A stretch of DNA of 64,000 bases, taken from positions 620,001 through 684,000 of the forward strand of contig VWZW01007301.1 of assembly GCA_013397115.1 (NCBI GenBank), in the 5' to 3' direction. Position 1 is the stretch's first letter; every line of letters begins with the position of its first letter. The position numbers and the translations under genes were made by a program. Origin of the DNA: Edolisoma coerulescens. Its lineage: Eukaryota; Chordata; Aves; Passeriformes; Campephagidae. Shown here in pieces: positions 27,216 through 37,953 of the stretch. Below the pieces are notes generated by a model that was given only the letters and a program-made list of their open reading frames with translations, did not search any database and was not told the origin of the DNA.

Positions 27216-27256
27216 GTGGGTTTTTTTCTTTGTTTTTGTTTTTGTTTTTTTTGCTT
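27216..27256. repeat. T-rich low-complexity tract
   Basis: T runs are interrupted by single G or C bases in a TTTTTG-like pattern. This is simple sequence with no attached element recognised. Confidence 0.75.
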
Positions 27257-27490
27257 TTTGATGAAACTATGCTGTCTTACCATGTGAAGCATATGATCCC
27301 TTAAGAAACTGAGGTTCTAATCATAGGATGTTGTGTCAGAGCTTGTGTTGTGTGTGCTGGAAACTCTGATGTGCCAAGCATCAAAGTGGCAATCAGTCCC
27401 AGAAGAGCTCCGAGTTGCTCTACCACCTGTTTAGCCTCACAGTAATGAATCCTCTTTCATAAGTTAAAAAAAAATAAAAATACTCCCACT

Positions 27491-27528
27491 CTTTACTTCA
27501 CTGCAGTGAAGTAAAGCACTGCAGTGCT
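27491..27528. repeat. Perfect 26-bp palindrome overlapping a 14-bp palindrome
   Basis: Positions 27491-27503 (CTTTACTTCACTG) are followed directly by their exact reverse complement at 27504-27516, giving a 26-bp palindrome with no spacer. A second perfect palindrome, AGCACTGCAGTGCT, occupies 27515-27528. Both are centred on CTGCAG. Palindromes this long are rarely random in 64 kb. This could be a cruciform-prone site, a dimeric binding site or the product of a local inverted duplication. Confidence 0.9.
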
Positions 27529-27703
27529 GCTTACTGTAGATCTTGGCAGAAATTTTTATTCTAATTAACTGATAGAACAGTAATATATGTATTTCAAGAG
27601 GTGTTGTATACCCTGTACTAAAAACAAATATTAAAGCTTCCTATTTTTAGAACTCATCATTGAATCTTGCCAAGTTGCCCTATGTGTTACACAACACACT
27701 TCT

Positions 27704-27716
27704 AAAAAAAAAAAAA
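27704..27716. repeat. Poly-A run (13)
   Basis: An uninterrupted run of 13 A in the intron. No retrocopy was recognised upstream of it. Confidence 0.75.
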
Positions 27717-28519
27717 GAGCCTAAATAGGATAAAATTAAATTCCATTTCAGGAGTTCATTACATTACAATGATTGAACTGAAGATAGTGCTCAAGAAAAT
27801 AATAAAGATAATTAACTTCCCTGGTGCCAAAGACATTAGTATATTAAAGCAGATTAAAATGTCTCTTAGTAAAGTTCATTGCCTCATCTTTCTTGTACAT
27901 GTAATCCATCAGTATTGTTGCCAGTGTGGGCAGTTTGACTTCAAGGATGCTCGTATCTTTTAGCTTTTATGTGTTGCTCCACAGTGTATTGAGATGAGGC
28001 TCTTGAATAATATTTCCAGTTCATGTGAGTAACCCAAACTAATGCTTCAAGAACTACTAGTTTGGACTTCAAATCAGCTGCTGCTGACTTTGCACTTTGT
28101 GAGTAACTGCACATCGCAGTCTGCTGAAAGAAAGTGCAGGATGTGTGTTCTCTGGTCGTGGTTAGCTTCACTGACAAACAGCTCTGCTGCCATAGAATGA
28201 ACAGGAGACAAGCAATTGTGTAGCAGCTGAGAACTGTAAAAAGGAATGTTTATGAGCATATGTTGCTATAGCACATAGTATGGTAGACAAATATGTCACC
28301 AGTGACACTTGTGTTTCTAGCGAGAAGCCAAAAACCGCACTGAAACACTTTACTGAATTTCCAATTCCACTTTTTAAATGAGAGGTCTCCACAGATCTGT
28401 GACCATGTTTGCTCAGCAAGGCTTTTCCTTGTAGCTGATAGGTGGTGAAGCAACACTGATGCAACTGCAGGCAGCTGCTGTTTCCTTTTACTTTTCTATT
28501 CCTCGGCTCACTAAACCCC

Positions 28520-28680
28520 AGTGGGGCAAACGCAGCAGGTGGCCGCGCTTCAGGTACGACCGCGGTGTCCCTGCGGTGCAGCGCCAGGCCGGGTGTGGGA
28601 AGAGCTGTGCTGTTGGGGTTCTCACCACGCCCTGCAGGCCTGTCACTGCCCAGCCTGTGCCAGCCACGGAGACAAACTTT
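28520..28680. promoter_or_regulatory. CpG-rich intronic patch
   Basis: Eight CpG dinucleotides fall within 28541-28600, in an otherwise CpG-poor intron. No coding family or repeat was recognised. A regulatory role is inferred only from composition; a GC-rich eroded repeat is the main alternative. Confidence 0.25.
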
Positions 28681-29324
28681 GCTCCCCTTTTAGCCTCTTT
28701 CTTCTGTTGTGGTGCAGATATGATCTGTCTCTCAGTATAGCACTGCACGTGATGCCACTGTGTTAGCAAGAGGGAGAGACAAATGAAGAGTCTAACGTTA
28801 TCAGTAAACATGTGCCAGATTATTAAATTTAAGGTATTTCTGATGCTTTAATCCACGATTATTTTCCAAATTTGGGAAAGAGCTCTCCAGCCGTAGGTTT
28901 CTTATGTTTAGAAATATCTTTGCTGAGAGGCAGAATGTATGAGATACAGGTCATGGTATGGGGAGTTTATCGTATTTACTCCTCACAGTAATGACATGCA
29001 GCAGACCATTAGCAGCGTTCCTGAATTTTTAAAGCAGCAGGTCCAGAAGGGGAAACAATGTCTGGGGGACCAGCATGGACTAAATGTGTAAATGGATCAA
29101 TCTAAACTCAGTTGGAGACTAGCCACAGCATAGGAATACTGGTTGCATCCAATCTGCTCTTAGCTGGGACCAACACTTGACCTGCTCGAGTTTGGTTTTT
29201 ATTGAAAGCTTTCAAGGACAAAGATTTTGCAGGTGCTGTAGGTAACTTGTAACTTGTTCTAGTGCTGCAGTATTGTTCCAGGTAAAAAGATTTCTCTGGC
29301 ATCCAATATGAATGGCTCTAGCTC

Positions 29325-29640
29325 AAATTTGGGGCCATTGCCCCTTTTAAAATCTCTGATAGAATTGGAAAGAGTAGAGATAGTAACATTCGTCTTGCCT
29401 TAACCTCCTCTTCACCAGACTAAACAAGGCCAGTTCCTTTAGCCTCTTCTCATATGTCATATTTTCTCCATCCCAACCACCTTTGTAGCCCTCTGCTCTT
29501 CACTCTCTATTTTCTCCATGCTCTTGAACCTAGGGACCCAAAACTAGACACAGTGTTCCTCACTAGTACCAAGAAGAGGAGGACAGTACTTAATTGCCAC
29601 CACCTAAATACTGTGATACCTGTATGATTGCAGGTTCCCC
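29325..29640 (-). mobile_element. Ancient CR1-type LINE 3' fragment, antisense
   Basis: The + strand resembles the reverse complement of an old CR1 3' region. It includes CCAGACTAAACAAGGCCAG, then CTTTAGCCTCTTCTCATATG, then CCAAAACTAGACACAGTGTT. These match, in the same order and with many substitutions, the CR1 segments usually seen as 'AGGCTAAACAAGCCCAG', 'CAGCCTCTCCTCATAGG' and 'CAGAACTGGACACAGTACT'. The high divergence indicates an old insertion. The subfamily was not determined and the ends are approximate. Confidence 0.65.
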
Positions 29641-30897
29641 GTTCTACCTGTACTCAAGGAGAGGAAGGGAATGTTTTCTGCAAGCCTGAGGAGCATTGCA
29701 CGTGCTCTGGCAACGAGAACTGATGATGCTTGTTAACAGAGTTATGCTAAGTAACTACAATAATCCTTTAGGATTTACACTCAAAACTGGCCTAAAGTTG
29801 TCATGTCTTTCTGGAAAGAAAAGGAATGTAAGTTACTGATGCTGGATAATGAGTTGGGCTCAGTCAGCCGGCACTTACACCAAAGACTTTGGATGTGTGT
29901 TTTCCCTGGCAGTGTCAGAGCCTAAGGACATTATGTATCTTTTCACCAGTAACATCTCTGGAGGGCAAAGTGCAGAGAATTATAGCATTGCTAATGAGCC
30001 ATATGCAAACAAATCTCATGCAGAAGGAGTATTTCCATTTTAATTGCTTTAATGTTGATCAGTGGGAGTCAGCTGGGTTAGGCCTTGGACTCCTTCTGCA
30101 AAAAGATTTGTATCTTTTAAGAAAAACATCTTATGCCTTAGTTTGGGAAGCTGTTTTTCCATGAGCATAATTGTAAATTTATTTATAGTTTCACCAAGGT
30201 CTCTCAAATTTATGCTTTATGTTTAAAGGTAGGCTTGGATAAGCATTTTTCTGAATTTTGCATTAGCGTGTGTCTGCAGTCTTGTAACTCACTGTTAAGA
30301 TCACTTAATTTAGTCCTCTTAAAAATCTCTCCCTAGGGATTCAACATCTATTTTTCCAAGAAAGTAACATGTAAAGGCATAGTTTGCCATCTGCTCTATT
30401 CAGATCAAGCAACCTGCAGAAAGAAGGGAGGGGAGAGTCTCAGCTTTGTACTAAAAACAGACATTAATTCCCCTCAAAGCATCCAAAATTAGCAAAACAA
30501 GGATGATCAAAGAAAACTCTATTTGCCTCAGACAAAAATCAACACAAAAATTCTGTAGGCTCTGCCCTGGAAGGGAGAATCAAAGGAATCAACAGTGAAA
30601 TAAAGAGAAATTAAGCTAATGTATTCCAGAAAAACAAGCAGCCTCTGAGGGGAGTGGCTGAGGAAGGGGAGGGAGGAAATATCATGCAGAGGAGAAAGAA
30701 AATATTTGCAAAATACCAAGTCCAGCTCACCATCACAAACAGCCGGTGTCCTTAAGATGTCACCTTGAGACAAAGTGAGTGGCTCTGAACTGCAGAAGAA
30801 TTGCTAAACCCAGCTCTACAATTTTCATCCTCCTGTAAAAGGAAACAAGTTCAAGGAGTATTATCCTAAACAGGTGGCAGTGGGAAAGTGCAACACA

Positions 30898-30919
30898 GCT
30901 TAATGCTTTTGCATTAAGC
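30898..30919. repeat. Perfect hairpin, 9-bp stem with TTTT loop
   Basis: GCTTAATGC (30898-30906), then TTTT, then GCATTAAGC (30911-30919). The stem is perfect and the loop is tight. TAAT cores in both arms resemble homeodomain sites in inverted orientation, but this is only a pattern resemblance. Confidence 0.6.
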
Positions 30920-31942
30920 AAAAGGTATGGTCATCTGGTATTTAGCATGGCATCAGGCTGTTCAGGTCCCTAAGTACATCAGGGCCTTTACTCTGTGGTG
31001 CAAGAGAGGTTTCAGTTGCCCCAGAAATGATTTCACATGGCAAGTGTTTCTCTGGGTGTAGCAGTCTTTGAGCTTGGGATGGAAGGGGCTCTCTTTGGAG
31101 CATTGTTCTGGAAACAGAGATGATGGTGATGGTATTCCTTATGGAGAACACACTAGCAGAAAGATGGAGTGAAATGATCTATAGGAGGGCTGGTGACAGA
31201 AAAAACATGTGAGAGGAAGCCTGAGTGTTATTTAGGTCTAGTTGGTAACAGCTGGTGCTCATTCATAATCTGCAGCTTCTAAATCAGTTTTCTGCAATAG
31301 GGGGAAGGACAGGTCATGGTGGAGATGTATTTTTACAGGGAGATTCAGCATAGTACAGTCACTGCCGTGCAGCAGGTGCTTATGCACTTCCATGTGCAAC
31401 GTGCCCAGAAGTTAAAAGCTGTACATATTCTTGTAGGTAAAACAGGGGGATATCACTGTTCAGCACTATGGATGGTTGTGTGCTCACACTCCATTCTCTA
31501 CCGTGGTCCTGCCTGGTTTATTAGTATGGGCCTAAGCTGAGATCCTGCTTTGAGATTGTATTGGCCTTATATTTATAAGTTATGGTCTTGGTCCCACAGT
31601 AATTAACACTGTGTCCACAAGAAGCACCTTCACTTACTTTACCTGTCTTTGTTGTTATTTATACCATTTGATGTCATAATCATTACTGTCAGCAGAATAG
31701 AAATACATTGATTTGCGTATATTTTCTTTACCGGTGCTATGGCTTTATGTCTTGAGCAATTACCCGCAGTGGCAGCTGTTGGGATTCATCCAGAGACTGC
31801 CAGTCTTGTAACATCAATCATTTCCAAATCCCCCCTGGGATGTTTGTGGTTAAATTACTTCTGGTGCCACACTGCGATACTTGGATGCAGTGCCTGCACA
31901 GATGCGGTGTGTTTTGAACTAAAATCCCATGTTTGTGGCATA

Positions 31943-32826
31943 GTATCACAGAATAGTTTGAGTTGAAAGGGACCTTTAAAGGTCTCTGGTCCAAGCCCCC
32001 TGCAATGAGCAGGGACATCTTCAATAGGTCGGGTTGCTCAGAGCCCTGTCCAACCTGATCTTGAGTGCTTCCAGGGATTGGGCACCTACCACCTCTCTGG
32101 GCAACCTGTGCCAGCATTTCACCACCCTCACTGTATAAAGTTTCATCCTTATATCTAGTCTGAATCTACNTTAAAGGTCTCTGGTCCAAGCCCCCTGCAA
32201 TGAGCAGGGACATCTTCAATAGGTCGGGTTGCTCAGAGCCCTGTCCAACCTGATCTTGAGTGCTTCCAGGGATTGGGCACCTACCACCTCTCTGGGCAAC
32301 CTGTGCCAGCATTTCACCACCCTCACTGTATAAAGTTTCATCCTTATATCTAGTCTGAATCTACCCTATTTCAGTTTAAAACCACTACCCACTGTCCCTG
32401 CTAAAAAATTTGTCCCCATCTTTTTGATAAGCTCCCCTCACGTACTGAAAAGCTGCAATGACTTCTCATAGCTTTTTGTTCTCCAGGCTGAGTGAACCCA
32501 ACTCTGTCAACCTGTCTTCATAGGAGAGGTGCTCCATTCCTCTAATCTCTTGAGGGCCTCCTCTGGACTCACTCCAGCAGCTCCCTGTCCTTCCTGTGCT
32601 GGGGCCCCCAGAGCTGGGTGCCGTGTGCCAGGTGGGGTCTCAGAGCAGAGGGGCAGAATCCCCTGCCTTGCCCTGCTGCCCACGGGGCTTTGGATGCAGC
32701 CCAGGACACGTTTGGCTTCCTGGGCTGTGAGTGCACATGGCTGGGTCATGTCCAGCCTCTCCTCCACCAGCTCCCCCAAGTCCTTCTCGGCAGGGCTGCT
32801 CTCGATCTGTTCCTCCCCTGTGAGTA
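31943..32826 (-). mobile_element. CR1 LINE 3' fragment, antisense (left copy, split by an assembly gap)
   Basis: The + strand is the reverse complement of an avian CR1 3' end. It starts with the terminal-repeat-like ATCACAGAATAG, then AAGGGACCTTTAAAGG, then GGCAACCTGTGCCAGC, TCTTCATAGGAGAGGTGCTC and the GGGGTCTCAGAGCAGAG segment. The minus strand encodes EKDLGELVEERLDMTQ in a frame open from 32884 to 32507, matching the C-terminal CR1 reverse-transcriptase region. The element is 5'-truncated near 32826. It is interrupted by N at 32170 with a repeated 194-bp segment. With that segment removed it is about 690 bp. The frame lacks the polymerase core and the copy is dead. Confidence 0.88.
31976..32364 (+). 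repeat. 194-bp direct duplication flanking a single N
   Basis: Positions 31976-32169 and 32171-32364 appear identical over 194 bases, with the single N at 32170 exactly between them. Both copies lie in the 3' part of the antisense CR1. Identity ending exactly at the N fits overlapping contig ends that were joined without merging. Confidence 0.93.
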
Positions 32827-35692
32827 AGTACATGAGTAGACTATGGGCTGTATCCAGAAAATGTGGTAATATATGTGTTTGCATTGCAGTGGTATCATGT
32901 TAAAAGTGAGGTTTTATGTGGAGTTCTTGGTATTCAGCTTCTATTTCCATGAAATTATAACTTCTGCAAAAATAGCGTGTTAGGACTGAAATTGCCATAC
33001 TTTGTAGCTAGCAAAGCAGACTCCCAGCTCCCTCTTTTGTTAAAAGCTAATAGATATCGAGGGGGAAAAAAATACCAGTTTAATCATTGAACTTTATATA
33101 CTTTTAGCTTTTAAGGGCTGCTTGTAACTAGAGGTATGAATAGAGTTTAGTTTTTGTAATGGTTTTGACCATAACTATCATTGTTATTGGATGTTCTATG
33201 AATGTAATTCATTACTTGTATCCAATCTTTATATTTTTACCACTTAAAATTTTACCAGTTAAATTCTGTAAAGGTCATGGTTTTCTCACGTGGAATTGTT
33301 CTGAGCCTGGAACATTCATCTGTGCAGTGCCCTGCAACCAGTGCCCTTTCAGTGGTCTGTCTGGGGACTCATGGTTATTGTCCCTACTCTATTTATAGAC
33401 ATATTCACTGAGTTAGAAATACTTCTGTTATTCTTCTGCTGGCTTTTTATGTTGTCTCTTAACAGCTATTTTTGAGTATCACAAATAACTGAAACAAGAT
33501 CAAGTCTTGTATTTTTTACATTTGTGGCAGGCTTTGTTGACTTCCTTAAGCACATAATACCCCAGTGTTTTGTTTTAAAGGTTAGATTATAATTAAATGC
33601 TTTGCCAAACTGGAGCATAATAGTCAGTGCTCATGACTGTAAATTAGAATCTCTGATGACAGTGAAGTGAGTGGGGCTGGCAGGGATAGGGAGGCTCTGT
33701 TACCTGAACAACCATTTGCCCATGTTCCCTTTGAAGCAGGTTAGATGGAAAGACCACTGGGACATAAGCATTTTCTGTTATTGATCCTACTTTAGCTGAA
33801 AAGCTTTCTGTAAGTCACTTTGTAGGTGGCTTGCCTAATGTTCCAGTAAAATAAATTCTGTGATATACCTGCTGAGAGAGATGGCAAGTACCTGGGGGAT
33901 GCCAGCTTTGGCCCTTGCATTCTGCTGCTGTGTTCGCTACTGCCCAGTAGGAAGTAATCAAAAATGCACATGCTGAAAGTGATGCAGAGAAGAGGATGCT
34001 AAATGTCCAAACAGAAACGNATCTAGTCTGAATCTACTCTATTTCAGTTTAAAACCACTACCCACTGTCCCTGCTAAAAAATTTGTCCCCATCTTTTTGA
34101 TAAGCTCCCCTCACGTACTGAAAAGCTGCAATGACTTCTCAGAGCTTTTTGTTCTCCAGGCTGAGTGAACCCAACTCTGTCAACCTGTCTTCATAGGAGA
34201 GGTGCTCCATTCCTCTAATCTCTTGAGGGCCTCCTCTGGACTCACTCCAGCAGCTCCCTGTCCTTCCTGTGCTGGGGCCCCCAGAGCTGGGTGCCGTGTG
34301 CCAGGTGGGGTCTCAGAGCAGAGGGGCAGAATCCCCTGCCTTGCCCTGCTGCCCACGGGGCTTTGGATGCAGCCCAGGACACGTTTGGCTTCCTGGGCTG
34401 TGAGTGCACATGGCTGGGTCATGTCCAGCCTCTCCTCCACCAGCTCCCCCAAGTCCTTCTCGGCAGGGCTGCTCTCGATCTGTTCCTCCCCTGTGAGTAA
34501 GTACATGAGTAGACTATGGGCTGTATCCAGAAAATGTGGTAATATATGTGTTTGCATTGCAGTGGTATCATGTTAAAAGTGAGGTTTTATGTGGAGTTCT
34601 TGGTATTCAGCTTCTATTTCCATGAAATTATAACTTCTGCAAAAATAGCGTGTTAGGACTGAAATTGCCATACTTTGTAGCTAGCAAAGCAGACTCCCAG
34701 CTCCCTCTTTTGTTAAAAGCTAATAGATATCGAGGGGGAAAAAAATACCAGTTTAATCATTGAACTTTATATACTTTTAGCTTTTAAGGGCTGCTTGTAA
34801 CTAGAGGTATGAATAGAGTTTAGTTTTTGTAATGGTTTTGACCATAACTATCATTGTTATTGGATGTTCTATGAATGTAATTCATTACTTGTATCCAATC
34901 TTTATATTTTTACCACTTAAAATTTTACCAGTTAAATTCTGTAAAGGTCATGGTTTTCTCACGTGGAATTGTTCTGAGCCTGGAACATTCATCTGTGCAG
35001 TGCCCTGCAACCAGTGCCCTTTCAGTGGTCTGTCTGGGGACTCATGGTTATTGTCCCTACTCTATTTATAGACATATTCACTGAGTTAGAAATACTTCTG
35101 TTATTCTTCTGCTGGCTTTTTATGTTGTCTCTTAACAGCTATTTTTGAGTATCACAAATAACTGAAACAAGATCAAGTCTTGTATTTTTTACATTTGTGG
35201 CAGGCTTTGTTGACTTCCTTAAGCACATAATACCCCAGTGTTTTGTTTTAAAGGTTAGATTATAATTAAATGCTTTGCCAAACTGGAGCATAATAGTCAG
35301 TGCTCATGACTGTAAATTAGAATCTCTGATGACAGTGAAGTGAGTGGGGCTGGCAGGGATAGGGAGGCTCTGTTACCTGAACAACCATTTGCCCATGTTC
35401 CCTTTGAAGCAGGTTAGATGGAAAGACCACTGGGACATAAGCATTTTCTGTTATTGATCCTACTTTAGCTGAAAAGCTTTCTGTAAGTCACTTTGTAGGT
35501 GGCTTGCCTAATGTTCCAGTAAAATAAATTCTGTGATATACCTGCTGAGAGAGATGGCAAGTACCTGGGGGATGCCAGCTTTGGCCCTTGCATTCTGCTG
35601 CTGTGTTCGCTACTGCCCAGTAGGAAGTAATCAAAAATGCACATGCTGAAAGTGATGCAGAGAAGAGGATGCTAAATGTCCAAACAGAAACG
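32348..35692 (+). repeat. 1672-bp direct duplication flanking a single N
   Basis: Positions 32348-34019 are repeated at 34021-35692, with a single N at 34020 between them and a constant offset of 1673. I saw only two differences: C at 32365 versus T at 34038, and T at 32469 versus G at 34142. The copy includes the inner part of the CR1 and more than 1.1 kb of unique intron. An assembly artefact (unmerged contig ends or two haplotypes) is much more likely than a true tandem duplication. Confidence 0.93.
34021..34499 (-). mobile_element. CR1 LINE fragment, antisense (right copy, probably artefactual)
   Basis: This is the second copy of the inner part of the CR1 at 31943-32826, within the 1672-bp duplication. 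The minus-strand frame 34557-34180 encodes the same 125 residues as 32884-32507. It lacks the CR1 3' terminus because the copy begins at the N gap. It is probably not a separate genomic insertion. Confidence 0.85.
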
Positions 35693-37548
35693 TTGAGTTC
35701 ACTGAACTGTCACGCTATGGAAAAGTTCAACTGGCAGGACATGCAGAGCACTGCTAAATTTCTGCAGTTGTCTATCAGGGTCAGGAGGGAAAAAAATAGG
35801 ATTTAACAGAGTCACTTTTCCATGGATTGTGTCTCCCTTTATAGCTTTGTGAAGCATGAATGTGAGTGACTTCATTTGTTCTAGTTTTCTTAAATAAGTT
35901 TTGCAGAACATGCTCTCATATTTTTCCAATGAGTTACTGTGCTGTCAGCTTTTTCCTCGGCGAATGTTGGAGGACATATGTTTCTATTTGCAGAGAGCCA
36001 TGGATTCAGCCCAAGTACCTTCTGGGCACTCAGCTGCAGTGTCCAGGAAGTTTTAGTTGCTGTGCAGGTTCCATACAGTGAACTGGGAGCACTGTTTTGC
36101 TCCACAGACTATTGTAACCTAGATCGGATTTGACTTCTTTTTTGGAGGTGTGTCTGCCCATCCCTTCTCAGTGGAGGTGATTCCACCTCTAATGTAGGTG
36201 TTTTGTTTGACCAGGGTCTGTCTGGAGCAAGCTGTTCTTACTGCAAACACACCTGCTTTCCTGCATTACAGTCTCCTGGAAAGAATGCTAAGTTCTCCTA
36301 GGATTATGCTCATGTATTTATGTATTCTCAGTATCTTTCTTTCGTAAAGCATTCTTTTGATGGGCAAAAGTAAAGTTTTAAAGGCAGTAAAAAAGTAGTT
36401 ATTGAGGAACTTTGGGGAATTAGTGATGTTTTAAACCCAAGCTATTATTTAGTGCAAGCTGATCCCTTTATTGTTGAAGAGGCAAAAGTATATGGACCAT
36501 AGAGGTAAAAGCACTATAATTTCATGCAGATGTTCTTTTGAAATTCAAATGTCAGTGTCTGAGTCCTAAAAACCTTTACTGATTCTAACATTTTTATGTA
36601 ATGGACCTGAGCTATAAGACTATGGTTATGAAATGATAACAGCTATTAGCTTTAAAAGAAGGGGATTATGGTTTCACAGAGTTTTCTGATTAATTAACAT
36701 ATATATCACTTTTTATATGGCCATGTGATAACTTTGAAAGAATCATAGATCCCCCAATCTAATTCTTGCCTTATTTTTAAATAAAGGAGGAATTTATCGT
36801 GGTCTGTAAGATGTCTGGAGGAATGTCAATTACGACAGGGCATGTGTAGTATCAAAAATACATTAATTTTTCCCATGAATGGAAATACTTTTGTGTTCTG
36901 AAACATCTTATTTCCTTTAATGATACAACAAATGGACCTGTGGTCAGGTACAGATGTCTCTCCTTTGCTGGGTTTACTGCTCTTAAAATAAAAAACAGAA
37001 GTGCCAGTTTTCCCCTGGAAGGAACACATTAAAGTAAGGTGGCAGGAGGAATGAAAGATACTGGGAAAAGTCTGTAGGTGACACATGCTAATGTGTATTT
37101 AGAGTATGGAATAGTTCAGAGGAAACCTGTGTTAGTACGGCATTGAGCTCAGTTCTCAAAATATTGAAGTCTGGTCTGCAGATAATTGAATTTAACTGTT
37201 GCTGAAGAAGTCTGCATTTATGGGGCCTTAGGCCGTATCTCAGCACACCACCTATAACTATCAGGAAGAGTCACAGATACTTGTTTTCAATATATCTAGA
37301 GCTCAGGAATCCATCAGTCATCAAGAAAAACCTCTTCTAATCAAGATTTTTTTCCTGATAACGCAGTACGAGACATGTCAAAAAGCTACATCCTCAGCTG
37401 CTTTGAACTGACAGGGTTCCTCTGAGATTTCTTCTGTTAGCTTTAACAAGTGGGAGAAAAAGTCTCCATGCCATGTTTTTAAGTGCCCTGCTTTTTCTAA
37501 TTATTTCTAGCAATAAGTCCTGAAGTTTGGGTTTTGTTTGTTTGATTG

Positions 37549-37561
37549 TTTTTTTTTTTTT
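37549..37561. repeat. Poly-T run (13)
   Basis: An uninterrupted run of 13 T after a TTTGTTTG-rich stretch. This is simple sequence. Confidence 0.7.
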
Positions 37562-37919
37562 AATTTAGTGTACCTGAAAGGGATTGTCAGAGTCATTTCT
37601 TGAATCAAGCATTGCTCTATCACCAGCCGTGTACAGGTATTGAAAAGTACTGTATGCTCACAGAAGTCATTGAGAGAAAGAAATATGAGGATGCAAAACT
37701 TGTAGTATTGCATTTCAGCCTTTAGATAAATGTACCTGTCAGTGTAGTGAGACTGTTTGTCCACCATCTCATTATGGATTATCTGTGCATAGAACCAGCA
37801 GCTGATAACCTTTCCATTGCTGGATTCTGTTCAAAAGTGATGAATTGAGAGAAGGTAGCCACAACAGACTGGATAAACAGCAGCTCCAGAAACTCTCTGA
37901 AAAATTAAGCTGAGGTTGT

Positions 37920-37953
37920 AATAAAAGTAAGCAATGCAATAAAAGTAAGCAAT
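37920..37953. repeat. Two-copy 18-bp tandem repeat
   Basis: AATAAAAGTAAGCAAT occurs at 37920-37935 and again at 37938-37953, with GC between the copies. This is a small local tandem duplication. Confidence 0.85.

Noticed and set aside
32507..32884. 125-codon minus-strand frame as a possible gene
   Set aside because: It is the C-terminal reverse-transcriptase part of a truncated CR1 element, and its exact repeat at 34180-34557 comes from the N-flanked duplication.
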